From positions 1-42,962 of the forward strand of contig NZ_BCUA01000030.1 of NCBI RefSeq assembly GCF_001591045.1: a stretch of DNA of 42,962 bases, in the 5' to 3' direction. The notes beneath the pieces were generated by a model. It saw nothing but the letters and a program-made list of their open reading frames with translations. It was not told the origin of the DNA and did not search any database. Of this stretch, positions 1-7,042 are shown one piece after another. The first letter of the stretch is position 1, and each line of letters begins with the position of its first letter. The position numbers were made by a program, and so were the translations under genes. This DNA is from Sphingopyxis granuli NBRC 100800. Its GTDB lineage: Bacteria; Pseudomonadota; Alphaproteobacteria; Sphingomonadales; Sphingomonadaceae.

Positions 1-24
1 TTGCAAGATGAATCCCCACACGCC

Positions 25-822
25 TTAGGCCGCGAGTTGCGGCGTGAAGAGTAGGCTCTGGCTGATCGCGGCGCGCACCGTATTCTCGCGGAAGGGCTTG
101 GAGATCAGGAAGGTCGGTTCGATGCGGTTGCCGGTGAGCAGCCGTTCGGGAAAGGCGGTGATGAAGATCGCCGGAACCGGCGCGATCGCCAATATGTCCT
201 GCACCGCATCGATCCCCGAGGACCCGTCGGCAAGCTGGATGTCGGCGAGCACCAGCCCCGCCTCGCTGCGCTCGAACGCCGCGACGGCGTCGTCGTGGGT
301 CGTCGCGATCCCGGCGACCCGATGGCCGAGGTCGCGGACGATCTGCTCCAGCTCCATCGCGATCAGCGGCTCGTCCTCGATGATCAGGACCGAGGTGCGC
401 GATTCGCGGTCGAGGTCGGCGACCGCTTCGTCGAGCAGGCTTTCGACCGTCGCGACGTCGGTGCCGGTGACGATCGCCGCCTCTTCGACCGAAAATCCCT
501 CGAGCGCCGTCAGCAGCAGAATCTGGCGCCCCAGCGGCGTGATGCGCGCGAGGCGGCGATTGGCGGCGCGAACGAGCGGGTCCTCCGCGGCGTCGCCGTC
601 GACCTCGCCATCCTCGATGAAGGCGCTTTCCCAGATGCGGTGGAAGCAGCGATAAAGGTCGATGCGGATGCCCTGGCCCGACCGGATTTCGTCGGGCGCG
701 GCGACGATGACTTCCAGCAAGGTATGGACGAAATGGTCGCCATGCGACTGGCTGCCGGTGAGCGCGCGCGCATAGCGGCGCAGGAAGGGCAGGTGCCCAC
801 GGATTTCTTCGCCCAATGGCAT
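25..822 (-). CDS. phyR: PhyR-type general stress response regulator
   Basis: 265-aa anti-anti-sigma response regulator. Residues 1-140 form the sigma-factor-like (EcfG-mimic) domain. Residues 143-262 form a receiver with acidic pair E149/D150, phospho-acceptor D194 (VLADIQ), T222 in a FITAFPE segment (FATGUY type) and K242 (SKPF). In this family the phosphorylated protein captures the anti-sigma factor NepR, freeing EcfG for the general stress response. The open frame continues far upstream, but the ATG at 822 is chosen because AGAGGGAG lies just before it and the product then has the usual PhyR length. It is divergent from a HWE kinase at 1033. An EcfG-like promoter (851-875) suggests autoregulation. 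nepR and ecfG are not visible; they may lie beyond the window's left edge. Confidence 0.95.
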   Translation of the reverse strand: MPLGEEIRGHLPFLRRYARALTGSQSHGDHFVHTLLEVIVAAPDEIRSGQGIRIDLYRCFHRIWESAFIEDGEVDGDAAEDPLVRAANRRLARITPLGRQILLLTALEGFSVEEAAIVTGTDVATVESLLDEAVADLDRESRTSVLIIEDEPLIAMELEQIVRDLGHRVAGIATTHDDAVAAFERSEAGLVLADIQLADGSSGIDAVQDILAIAPVPAIFITAFPERLLTGNRIEPTFLISKPFRENTVRAAISQSLLFTPQLAA

Positions 823-850
823 GTTGGAAGCTCCCTCTTTGAGCGAGTCA

Positions 851-875
851 TACGCGGCTCGCCCGCGCAGGTTCC
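851..875 (-). promoter_or_regulatory. EcfG-type promoter of phyR
   Basis: Read on the minus strand, GGAAC (875-871) is followed by 16 nt and CGTA (854-851). The alphaproteobacterial EcfG consensus is GGAAC-N16/17-CGTT, so one base of the -10 differs. Transcription would start near 844, giving a leader of about 22 nt that still holds the AGAGGGAG ribosome site of phyR. The position and the known EcfG autoregulation of phyR loci support the call. No experiment backs it. Confidence 0.6.
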
Positions 876-1032
876 GCTTTTCGCGCGCAAAAAAGCATGG
901 CGCCGCGCTGCAACTTGTCGCGTCGCGATGCGTAGACATAGCCGGGACGCGACATGGGTTCGGCGCAAGCGGGTGAATTTGCGACCTTTTTGCGATTTCG
1001 GACCCCCAGGCTTTGATTTGGGAACCGGATTC

Positions 1033-2571
1033 ATGGCAAAGCGGCCCGGGGTGACAAACGGCGCGGACACGCCGGATCGCAGCAAGGGACAGGCATTGGC
1101 CGACGGTGGGGACAGCGAGGCAGTGCGCGACGAACGTCGCCGGCTCGACACATTGCGCGAATATCACATTCTCGATAGCGGCCCCGACCCCGCTTTCGAC
1201 CGGGTGACGAAGCTGGTCGCCGACCTGTTCGACGCGCCGATCGCGCTGGTCTCGCTGCTCGACGACCGCCGGCAATGGTTCAAGTCGGCGCACGGGCTCG
1301 ACCTCGCCGAAATCCCGAGCGACATCGGCTTCTGCCGTCATGTCGTCGCCGACCAGCAGGCGCTGATTGTTCCCGACGCGGCGCTCGACCCGCGCTTCCG
1401 CGACGATCCGCTCGTCACCGGCGAGCCCGGCATCCGCTTCTATGCCGGTGTGCCCTTGCTGGCCCATAACGGGGTCGCGCTTGGAACGCTGTGCATCATC
1501 GACCGCAAGCCGCGCCCTGCGCTCGACGCGCGTTTGCTCGGCCGGCTGCGCGATTTCGCGGCGATCATCATGGCCGAGGCCGAACTGCGCCGCACCGCCG
1601 CCGAGCGCGACGCGGCGCGCCGCATGCTCGAACGCGCGCTCGATTTCTCGTGCATTGCCACCTGGCAGCTCGATGCGCGCACCGACCAGCTGCGCTGGCG
1701 CGGCGCGACCGCCGAGCTGTGGGGGGCCGATTTCCAGACCGCGCTGTCGACCGGCGAGGGATTCTTCGCCCGGGTCCATCCCGACGACCGCGCGGCGGCG
1801 CGCCGCGTTCTCGACGAATCGATCGACACCGGCGATCCCTATGCGACCGAATATCGTATCTGCCATCCCGAGCGCGGGGTGCGCTGGATCGCGGCGCGCG
1901 GCGACTGGGACGTGCGGGCGGACGATGCGATGCTGACCGGGATCAGCGTCGACATCACCGAACAGAAAAGCCGGCAGGAAAACGCCAACCTGCTGATGCG
2001 CGAGCTTCATCACCGGATGCGGAACCTGTTCGCGACGGTCGGGGCGATCATCTCGCTGACGCGCCAGTCGGCGCGCGACGTCGACGATTATGTCGACCGG
2101 ATCAGCAGCCGGCTCGACGCGCTCAACCGGGCGCAGAATGTGCTGCTGGGCGCCAATTTCATGACCGGGTCGATGCATGCGCTGCTGCGCGAGGTAGAGG
2201 CATCCTTTCCGCGCATCCGCTGGTCCGGACCCGATCTGCTTCTCCCCGAAAATGCGCTGGTGGCGATGGCGCTGCTGTTCAACGAACTGGCGACGAACGC
2301 CGCAAAACATGGCGCGCTGTCGGCCGAAAAGGGCCGCGTCGATATCGAATGGACGCAGGACGACGAGGACGCCGACCCGCGCCTGCTGCGCCTGACCTGG
2401 ACCGAATCGGGCGGCGTGGGCGCCGTCGCCCCGCCCGAACGGACGAGCTTCGGCACGCTGCTTATGGAACGCAGCGTGCGCAACAATCTGGGCGGCACGA
2501 TCGAGCGTCGCTGGGAACCCGGCGGCCTGATATGCGAGATCACGCTGCCGGCGCGGTGGCGCGAGGCATAG
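1033..2571 (+). CDS. GAF-PAS HWE-family sensor histidine kinase
   Basis: 512-aa soluble sensor kinase with no membrane segments. A GAF domain spans about residues 50-185 and a PAS fold about 205-312. The HWE/HisKA_2 core starts with RELHHRMRN (probable phospho-acceptor H327), followed by an N-box with NELATNAAKHGALS (N417), a W-x-E (TWTE) and a glycine-rich ATP lid near FGTLLM. HWE kinases phosphorylate PhyR in several alphaproteobacteria, and the gene is divergent from phyR, so it is probably a stress-input kinase for PhyR. The ligand of the GAF/PAS pair cannot be told. The frame is open upstream to 295 on the antisense of phyR; ATG 1033 gives a sensible N-terminus, though the ribosome site (GGGAACCGG) is weak. 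Confidence 0.88.
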   Translation: MAKRPGVTNGADTPDRSKGQALADGGDSEAVRDERRRLDTLREYHILDSGPDPAFDRVTKLVADLFDAPIALVSLLDDRRQWFKSAHGLDLAEIPSDIGFCRHVVADQQALIVPDAALDPRFRDDPLVTGEPGIRFYAGVPLLAHNGVALGTLCIIDRKPRPALDARLLGRLRDFAAIIMAEAELRRTAAERDAARRMLERALDFSCIATWQLDARTDQLRWRGATAELWGADFQTALSTGEGFFARVHPDDRAAARRVLDESIDTGDPYATEYRICHPERGVRWIAARGDWDVRADDAMLTGISVDITEQKSRQENANLLMRELHHRMRNLFATVGAIISLTRQSARDVDDYVDRISSRLDALNRAQNVLLGANFMTGSMHALLREVEASFPRIRWSGPDLLLPENALVAMALLFNELATNAAKHGALSAEKGRVDIEWTQDDEDADPRLLRLTWTESGGVGAVAPPERTSFGTLLMERSVRNNLGGTIERRWEPGGLICEITLPARWREA

Positions 2572-2640
2572 AAATCGTCGGCTGAATTACCGACTTTCCC
2601 CGTCCGGAATGGAAGTAACGCGTTTGCTCTCTATGTTTTG

Positions 2641-2740
2641 TCACCCTGAACTTGTTTCAGGGTCCGCGGTCTGCCCTTGAATAGAAGGCAGCGCAGTAGG
2701 GAAGGCCGGGCCATGGATGCTGAAACAAGTTCAGCATGAC
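2641..2740. repeat. REP-like paired hairpin element
   Basis: Two short hairpins face each other. ACCCTGAA/TTCAGGGT (2643-2650 and 2656-2663) has a 5-nt loop CTTGT. ATGCTGAA/TTCAGCAT (2717-2724 and 2730-2737) has the complementary loop ACAAG. The cores CTGAACTTGTTTCA (2646-2659) and TGAAACAAGTTCAG (2721-2734) are exact inverted copies, so the unit can also fold as one long stem. This is the style of intergenic REP/BIME elements common in sphingomonads. It lies between the kinase stop and the sulfatase promoter; the rest of gap 2572-2840 shows nothing recognisable. Confidence 0.65.
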
Positions 2741-2841
2741 GACGGGAGGATAAGCGTGCGGAAACCGAATCTCCGCTAGCCCTAACCCACGTCGCTCCAT
2801 CTGCACCTCCATCTTGCGACGCCCCCTTGCGCATGCGTCGA

Positions 2842-2868
2842 TATATTGGCATGGATAGTGCCAATATA
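2842..2868. promoter_or_regulatory. Palindromic operator upstream of sulfatase 1
   Basis: A perfect 10-bp inverted repeat, TATATTGGCA and TGCCAATATA (2842-2851 and 2859-2868), has a 7-nt centre and ends 17 bp before the sulfatase ATG. Its core TTGGCA-N7-TGCCAA (2846-2864) matches the palindrome in the tetR/DUF1330-like promoter at 6331-6349, in length and in flanking bases. It is therefore a likely binding site for the TetR protein encoded at 5624-6256. Confidence 0.65.
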
Positions 2869-2885
2869 ACAGCAGGGAGGGAGCG

Positions 2886-4754
2886 ATGGCTGTGCGCGTG
2901 GAAACCGGCGGGGGGCCGGACCGCATGGCCGTCGTTCGCCGCGCCGGACTTTTGGCTGCCGGCGCCCTGCTCGCGGCGGTGCCGGCTGCGGCGCAGCGTG
3001 CCCCGGCACCGCCGCGCCATCCCAATATCGTCATCCTGCTCGCCGACGACTGGGGCTTTTCGGACGTCGGATCGTTCGGCGCCGGCTATGCGACGCCGAA
3101 CATCGATGCGCTCGCGAAGGCGGGGGTGCGCTTTTCCAACTTCCATGCCGCGGGCTCCTGTTCGCCGACGCGCGCGATGCTCCAGACCGGGGTGATGAAT
3201 CACCGCGCCGGGCTCGGCAATATGCCCGAGACGATCCCCGACGCGCATCGCGGCAAGCCCGGATACGACACGGTGATGAATCACAGCGTCGTCACCATCG
3301 CGCAGATGCTGAAGGCGGCGGGCTATCGCACGTACCTGACCGGCAAATGGCATTTGGGCAGCGACGCGACGCGGCTGCCCGAGGCACGCGGGTACGACCG
3401 CGCCTTCAGTCTCGCCGATGCGGGCGCCGACAATTTCGACCAGCGCCCGATCGAGGGAATGTACGACAAGGCGAACTGGACCGACAACGGCAAGCCCGGC
3501 AAGCTGCCCAAGGATTATTATTCGTCGCGTTTCGTCGTGCAGACGATGATCGATTATATCGAGGCCGACCGCGTGAGCGGCAAGCCCTTCCTCGCCTCGG
3601 TCAACTTCCTGGCCAACCATATCCCGGTGCAGGCGCCCGACAGCGACATCGCGCGCTATGCGGGTCTGTATCGCGACGGCTGGACGGCGCTGCGCGAGGC
3701 GCGGGCCCGGCGTGCCGCCGCACTCGGCATCGTGCCCGCGGGCGCGCCGATGGTGACGATGGCGACCACCCGCGACTGGAAGGCGCTCGACGCCGACGAG
3801 CGCAGGGCGGCGACGCGCACGATGCAGGCCTATGCCGGCATGGCGACCGCGATGGACCGCGAGATCGGTCGCCTCGTCGCGCATCTGAAGGCGAGCGGCG
3901 ATTACGACAACACGATCTTCGTCTTCCTGTCGGACAACGGACCCGAACCGCTCGATCCCTATAACCGGCTGCGCAACCGGCTGTTCCTGGGGATGGAATA
4001 TGACACGTCGATCGCGAACATCGGCCGTCGGCACAGCTTTGCCGCCATCGGTCCCGGCTGGGCGAGCGCGGCGGCGTCGCCGCTGTCGGGCTACAAGTTC
4101 AGTGCGACCGAGGGGGGGCTGCGCGTGCCGCTCATCATCGCTTGGCCCGGCCATCCGCAGGTCCGTGGGGGCGCGATCAGCGACGGGCTGGCGCACGTCA
4201 CCGACATCGTGCCGACGCTGACCGAACTCGCCGGCGTCCCGGCGCATGGCGGGACATGGGAAGGCCGGCGGGTCGAACCGCTGGCCGGACGCAGCCTGGT
4301 TCCGGTGCTCGCCGGCGCGGCGGGCAGTGTCCATGGCGACACGCCGATCGGCTATGAACTGTCGGGCAATGCCGCCCTCTTCCGCGGCGATTACAAGCTG
4401 GTGCGCAACCTGCCGCCGACCGGCAACGGGCGCTGGCAATTGTTCGACATCCGCACCGACCCCGGCGAGACGCGCGACCTGTCGCGGACGATGCCCGACC
4501 GCTTCGCCGCGATGCGCGCCGATTACGCGGCCTTCGCCAAGGCGAACGGGGTGCTCGAAATGCCGGCGGGCTACACCGCCGACGATCAGATCAACCTCTA
4601 TGCGTGGCGCAAGCAGGGGCGCAAGCGCGCGATCCAGGCGGCACTGGTGCTCGGGGGCGCGCTCGTCGCTTTCTCAGCGCTGGGCTGGCTGCTGGTCCGG
4701 CGGCGGCGGGCGCGTCGTGTCGATCAGGCGAAAGCCGATGTGATCGGTGCCTAG
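2886..4754 (+). CDS. Exported arylsulfatase with C-terminal membrane anchor
   Basis: 622-aa formylglycine-dependent sulfatase that hydrolyses sulfate esters; the substrate is not deducible. A signal peptide (about residues 14-37) ends in AVPAAAQ. The sulfatase fold starts at PNIVILLADDWG (metal ligands D54/D55). The Cys-type activation motif CSPTR has C92 as the residue converted to formylglycine; CSPTR is the variant seen in Pseudomonas AtsA-type arylsulfatases. A later LSDNG supplies further metal ligands. A hydrophobic helix followed by RRRRARR near the C-terminus suggests an anchor with a cytoplasmic tail. ATG 2886 is preceded by AGGGAGGGAGCG; an in-frame ATG at 2925 would also keep the signal peptide. 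The 3' end overlaps the convergent FGE gene by 81 bp. Confidence 0.93.
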   Translation: MAVRVETGGGPDRMAVVRRAGLLAAGALLAAVPAAAQRAPAPPRHPNIVILLADDWGFSDVGSFGAGYATPNIDALAKAGVRFSNFHAAGSCSPTRAMLQTGVMNHRAGLGNMPETIPDAHRGKPGYDTVMNHSVVTIAQMLKAAGYRTYLTGKWHLGSDATRLPEARGYDRAFSLADAGADNFDQRPIEGMYDKANWTDNGKPGKLPKDYYSSRFVVQTMIDYIEADRVSGKPFLASVNFLANHIPVQAPDSDIARYAGLYRDGWTALREARARRAAALGIVPAGAPMVTMATTRDWKALDADERRAATRTMQAYAGMATAMDREIGRLVAHLKASGDYDNTIFVFLSDNGPEPLDPYNRLRNRLFLGMEYDTSIANIGRRHSFAAIGPGWASAAASPLSGYKFSATEGGLRVPLIIAWPGHPQVRGGAISDGLAHVTDIVPTLTELAGVPAHGGTWEGRRVEPLAGRSLVPVLAGAAGSVHGDTPIGYELSGNAALFRGDYKLVRNLPPTGNGRWQLFDIRTDPGETRDLSRTMPDRFAAMRADYAAFAKANGVLEMPAGYTADDQINLYAWRKQGRKRAIQAALVLGGALVAFSALGWLLVRRRRARRVDQAKADVIGA

Positions 4755-5627
4755 CGAGCGTTCCTGAAACTGGCGCGCCGCGGGGCGGTAGCGCGCGCAA
4801 TAATTGGCCGCGCACAGGAAACTGCCGCCCTTGATCACATTGCGGTCGGGATCGGGGCGGTCGGTGTCGAGAGCGCTGGTCGTCCATTCCCAGACATTGC
4901 CGATCAGGTCGTGGACCCCGTGGCTGTCGGCGGGAAAGCAGGCGACTGGCGCCCGGCCCCTGAAACCGTCGGTGCCGAGATCGCGGACCGGAAACACCCC
5001 CTGATAATAGTTGGCGAGCGGCCGGCCGTCGGCATCGACCGGCACGTCGCGCGGTGCGCCGCCCGTCGCCGCCGCCAGTTCCCATTGCTCCTCGCTCGGC
5101 AGCGCCTTGCCCCTCCAGCGCGCATAGGCGAGGGCATCGTCGTAGCCGACCTGCACCACCGGGTCGCGGTCGCGATCGGCGATGCCCGTCTTCGGCCCTT
5201 CGGGATGGCGCCACTCGGCCCCGACCACCCAGCGCCACCAATTGGGGTTGCCGTCGGTCGGCGCCGCGAACACCGCCGAACCGGGAACCAGCATTTCGGG
5301 CGGCGCGCCGGGCAGCCTGGGCGGGTCCTTCTCGGCCAGCGTCTTGTAGCCGGTGGCCTTCACGAATTCGGCGAATTCGGCGTTGGTGACTTCGTGCGTC
5401 GCCATCCAGAAGCCCTTGACCGTCACGGTGCGCGCCGGCGCCTCCTCGGGCAGCGTCGCGTCGGCGCCCATCGTGAAGGTGGCGCCGGGAATCCAGACGT
5501 AATCGGCCGCAGGCATCGCAGGACATTCGGGCGGCTGCGCCTCGGCGAGTTGTTCCGCTTTCGGCTTGCCGCAGGCGGCGAGCACGGCCAGCGCGCCGAG
5601 CGACAGCAGCGCGGCGCGGCCGATCAC
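4674..5627 (-). CDS. Formylglycine-generating enzyme (SUMF1/FGE family), lipoprotein-type
   Basis: 317-aa FGE-sulfatase domain protein. It should oxidise the CxPxR cysteine of the two neighbouring sulfatases to formylglycine. Both catalytic cysteines are present as C272 and C277 in LCAANYCARYRPAAR, matching the C-x4-C pair of true FGEs, and the family C-terminus HIGFRLI follows. The N-terminus is a lipoprotein signal with lipobox LAAC (C19), so the enzyme is predicted to sit outside the cytoplasm, which is unusual. Start is GTG 5627 inside a GTGA overlap with the tetR stop, indicating translational coupling. Its 3' end overlaps sulfatase 1 tail-to-tail by 81 bp, and the conserved HIGFRL is coded inside that overlap. 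Confidence 0.92.
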   Translation of the reverse strand: MIGRAALLSLGALAVLAACGKPKAEQLAEAQPPECPAMPAADYVWIPGATFTMGADATLPEEAPARTVTVKGFWMATHEVTNAEFAEFVKATGYKTLAEKDPPRLPGAPPEMLVPGSAVFAAPTDGNPNWWRWVVGAEWRHPEGPKTGIADRDRDPVVQVGYDDALAYARWRGKALPSEEQWELAAATGGAPRDVPVDADGRPLANYYQGVFPVRDLGTDGFRGRAPVACFPADSHGVHDLIGNVWEWTTSALDTDRPDPDRNVIKGGSFLCAANYCARYRPAARQFQERSLGTDHIGFRLIDTTRPPPPDQQPAQR

Positions 5628-6256
5628 CGGTTTTCTCCCGCGGGAGCGGCGGCGAGCAGCGCCTCGACCATATGCGCCATCACCGTTCCCGCCTCCTCGG
5701 CGGGCAGGCCCTGGTCGTGGCGCATCGCGCGCCAGGTCTGGAACGACAGCGCGGCGCACAGCGCCTCGCTCGCGATCCGGTCGGCGGCGACGGCGTCGGG
5801 CAGCAGACGGAGCACCAGTTCGCGCTCGACGGTGATCACCCGGCCATATTCGGCCATCAGGAACGGCGACTGATAGCGCTTGATGTTCGCGGCGAGGCGG
5901 AAGGGCAGCATCGTCTCGAACACCCGCACCCGGCGCCGGACCAGATCGCGGACATGCGCCCGCCAGTCCTCGCCGCGATAAGGCGCGGTGACGATCGGCA
6001 TCACGCGCTCGGCAACGGTCGCCGAAATCTCGCTGTAGAGCGAATCCATGTCGTCGAAATGGCGGAACACGGTGCGCAGCCCGATCCCCGCTTCCTCGGC
6101 GACACGCGCCGCGCTCGGCATCAGGTCGCCGCCGGCGATCAGTTCCATCATCGCCTCGACGATGCGCTTGTGGCTCGACCGGCTGCGCTCGCGCCGCCCG
6201 TCGATGCGCTCCGGCCGCGCCGCCTTCGTCTCCCGCTTCTTCGTTCGCGTCGCCAT
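5624..6256 (-). CDS. TetR-family regulator of the sulfatase island
   Basis: 210-aa TetR-type repressor. An N-terminal helix-turn-helix lies around residues 30-55 (AARVAEEAGIGLRTVFRHF), followed by a helical ligand domain with no recognisable ligand signature. ATG 6256 is chosen because GGAGG precedes it; the frame extends to a TTG at 6349, but that would run through the operator. It is transcribed together with the FGE gene (GTGA overlap) and is divergent from the DUF1330-like/sulfatase 2 operon. The palindrome at 6331-6349 between them, and its twin before sulfatase 1, are the likely targets, so the regulator probably controls itself, FGE and both sulfatases. Confidence 0.9.
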   Translation of the reverse strand: MATRTKKRETKAARPERIDGRRERSRSSHKRIVEAMMELIAGGDLMPSAARVAEEAGIGLRTVFRHFDDMDSLYSEISATVAERVMPIVTAPYRGEDWRAHVRDLVRRRVRVFETMLPFRLAANIKRYQSPFLMAEYGRVITVERELVLRLLPDAVAADRIASEALCAALSFQTWRAMRHDQGLPAEEAGTVMAHMVEALLAAAPAGENR

Positions 6257-6330
6257 GCCGCCTCCGCTGGCCCAGCTTGCCGCCGGGGTCAATGGGTGAC
6301 GCCGAACCGTCTTGCGTCGCCATGAATATA

Positions 6331-6349
6331 ATGACACATAGAGTGTCAA
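6331..6349. promoter_or_regulatory. TetR operator in divergent tetR / DUF1330-like promoter
   Basis: ATGACACATAGAGTGTCAA contains a perfect TGACAC-N5-GTGTCA palindrome. Read on the other strand it is TTGACA-N7-TGTCAT, closely matching TTGGCA-N7-TGCCAA before sulfatase 1; several flanking bases (ATT before, TATA after) also agree. It lies 75 bp from the tetR start and 34 bp from the DUF1330-like start. Confidence 0.65.
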
Positions 6350-6383
6350 TTGTTTCGGGGCAACCGAAGAGAGGGGAGAGGCG

Positions 6384-7028
6384 ATGACCGGACCGGAGAC
6401 GGCGCTGGCGGCGATCTGGGCGGGCGCGCTGCTCCTCTGGCTTGCCTTCCTGCTGTTCTACGACGGTATCCGCCGCCCGCTGCGCGGCGAGGAGATCGAG
6501 GCTTTCCTCGCGACGCTGGGGCCGCGCATGGCGGAAACCGGCAACGATGCCGAGCGGCTGCGCGCCTTTCTGGAAGCCGACGACGGCCGCGAATTCGTGA
6601 TGGTCAACCTCGTGCGAACCCGGCCCGGCCTCGTCACCGACCCGGCGAGCGGCACGGCGCGCGAGGGCAGCGAGTGGCTGCGCCGCTATTCGCGGCCGTT
6701 CGTGCGCGGCCTGATCGCGCGCGGCGGTCATCCGCTGTTCGTCGGGCGCAAGGTCGGCGGCTATATTGACGCGTGGAATACGCCCGCCGATCCCGGCTGG
6801 TCGCTCGTCGGCACGATGCGCTATCGCAGTCGCCGCGATCTGGTCCGCATGGCGGCAGACCCCGCTTTCCGCGCCGCGCATCCGAACAAGACGCTGGGGA
6901 TCGAATCGACCTTTTCCTTCCCGACACAGCGCCAGATCGGCTTTTGCGCCAGCCCGCGCGTCACCGTCGGGCTGGCGCTCGCGCTCGCGGCGGCCTTCGG
7001 CCACATCGCGGTTCTGACATTCGGATAG
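6384..7028 (+). CDS. Membrane-anchored DUF1330-like protein
   Basis: 214 aa. A hydrophobic helix spans residues 8-27 and another about 192-213, bracketing a soluble middle. The middle (FVMVNLVR, then GGHPLFVGRK, then WSLVGTMRYRSRRDLVRMAADPAF) resembles the DUF1330/EthD-like dimeric alpha-beta barrel fold. The function is unknown; these folds are found in small monooxygenases, isomerases and ligand-binding proteins. The start has GGGGAGAGGCG before the ATG. The gene is first in an operon with sulfatase 2 (14-bp gap holding GGGGAGGG) and is divergent from tetR. Its place between sulfatase genes suggests a role in handling the desulfated product, but nothing in the sequence proves it. Confidence 0.8.
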   Translation: MTGPETALAAIWAGALLLWLAFLLFYDGIRRPLRGEEIEAFLATLGPRMAETGNDAERLRAFLEADDGREFVMVNLVRTRPGLVTDPASGTAREGSEWLRRYSRPFVRGLIARGGHPLFVGRKVGGYIDAWNTPADPGWSLVGTMRYRSRRDLVRMAADPAFRAAHPNKTLGIESTFSFPTQRQIGFCASPRVTVGLALALAAAFGHIAVLTFG

Positions 7029-7042
7029 GTGGGGAGGGCAGG

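Noticed and set aside
1020..1045. GGAAC at 1021 as an EcfG promoter for the kinase
   Set aside because: It is 12 bases before the kinase ATG and no CGTT-like -10 follows at 16-17 nt.
823..2310. N-terminal extension of PhyR through the kinase antisense
   Set aside because: The open frame is just absence of stops; ATG 822 has a ribosome site and gives the family length, and the EcfG-like promoter lies inside the extension.
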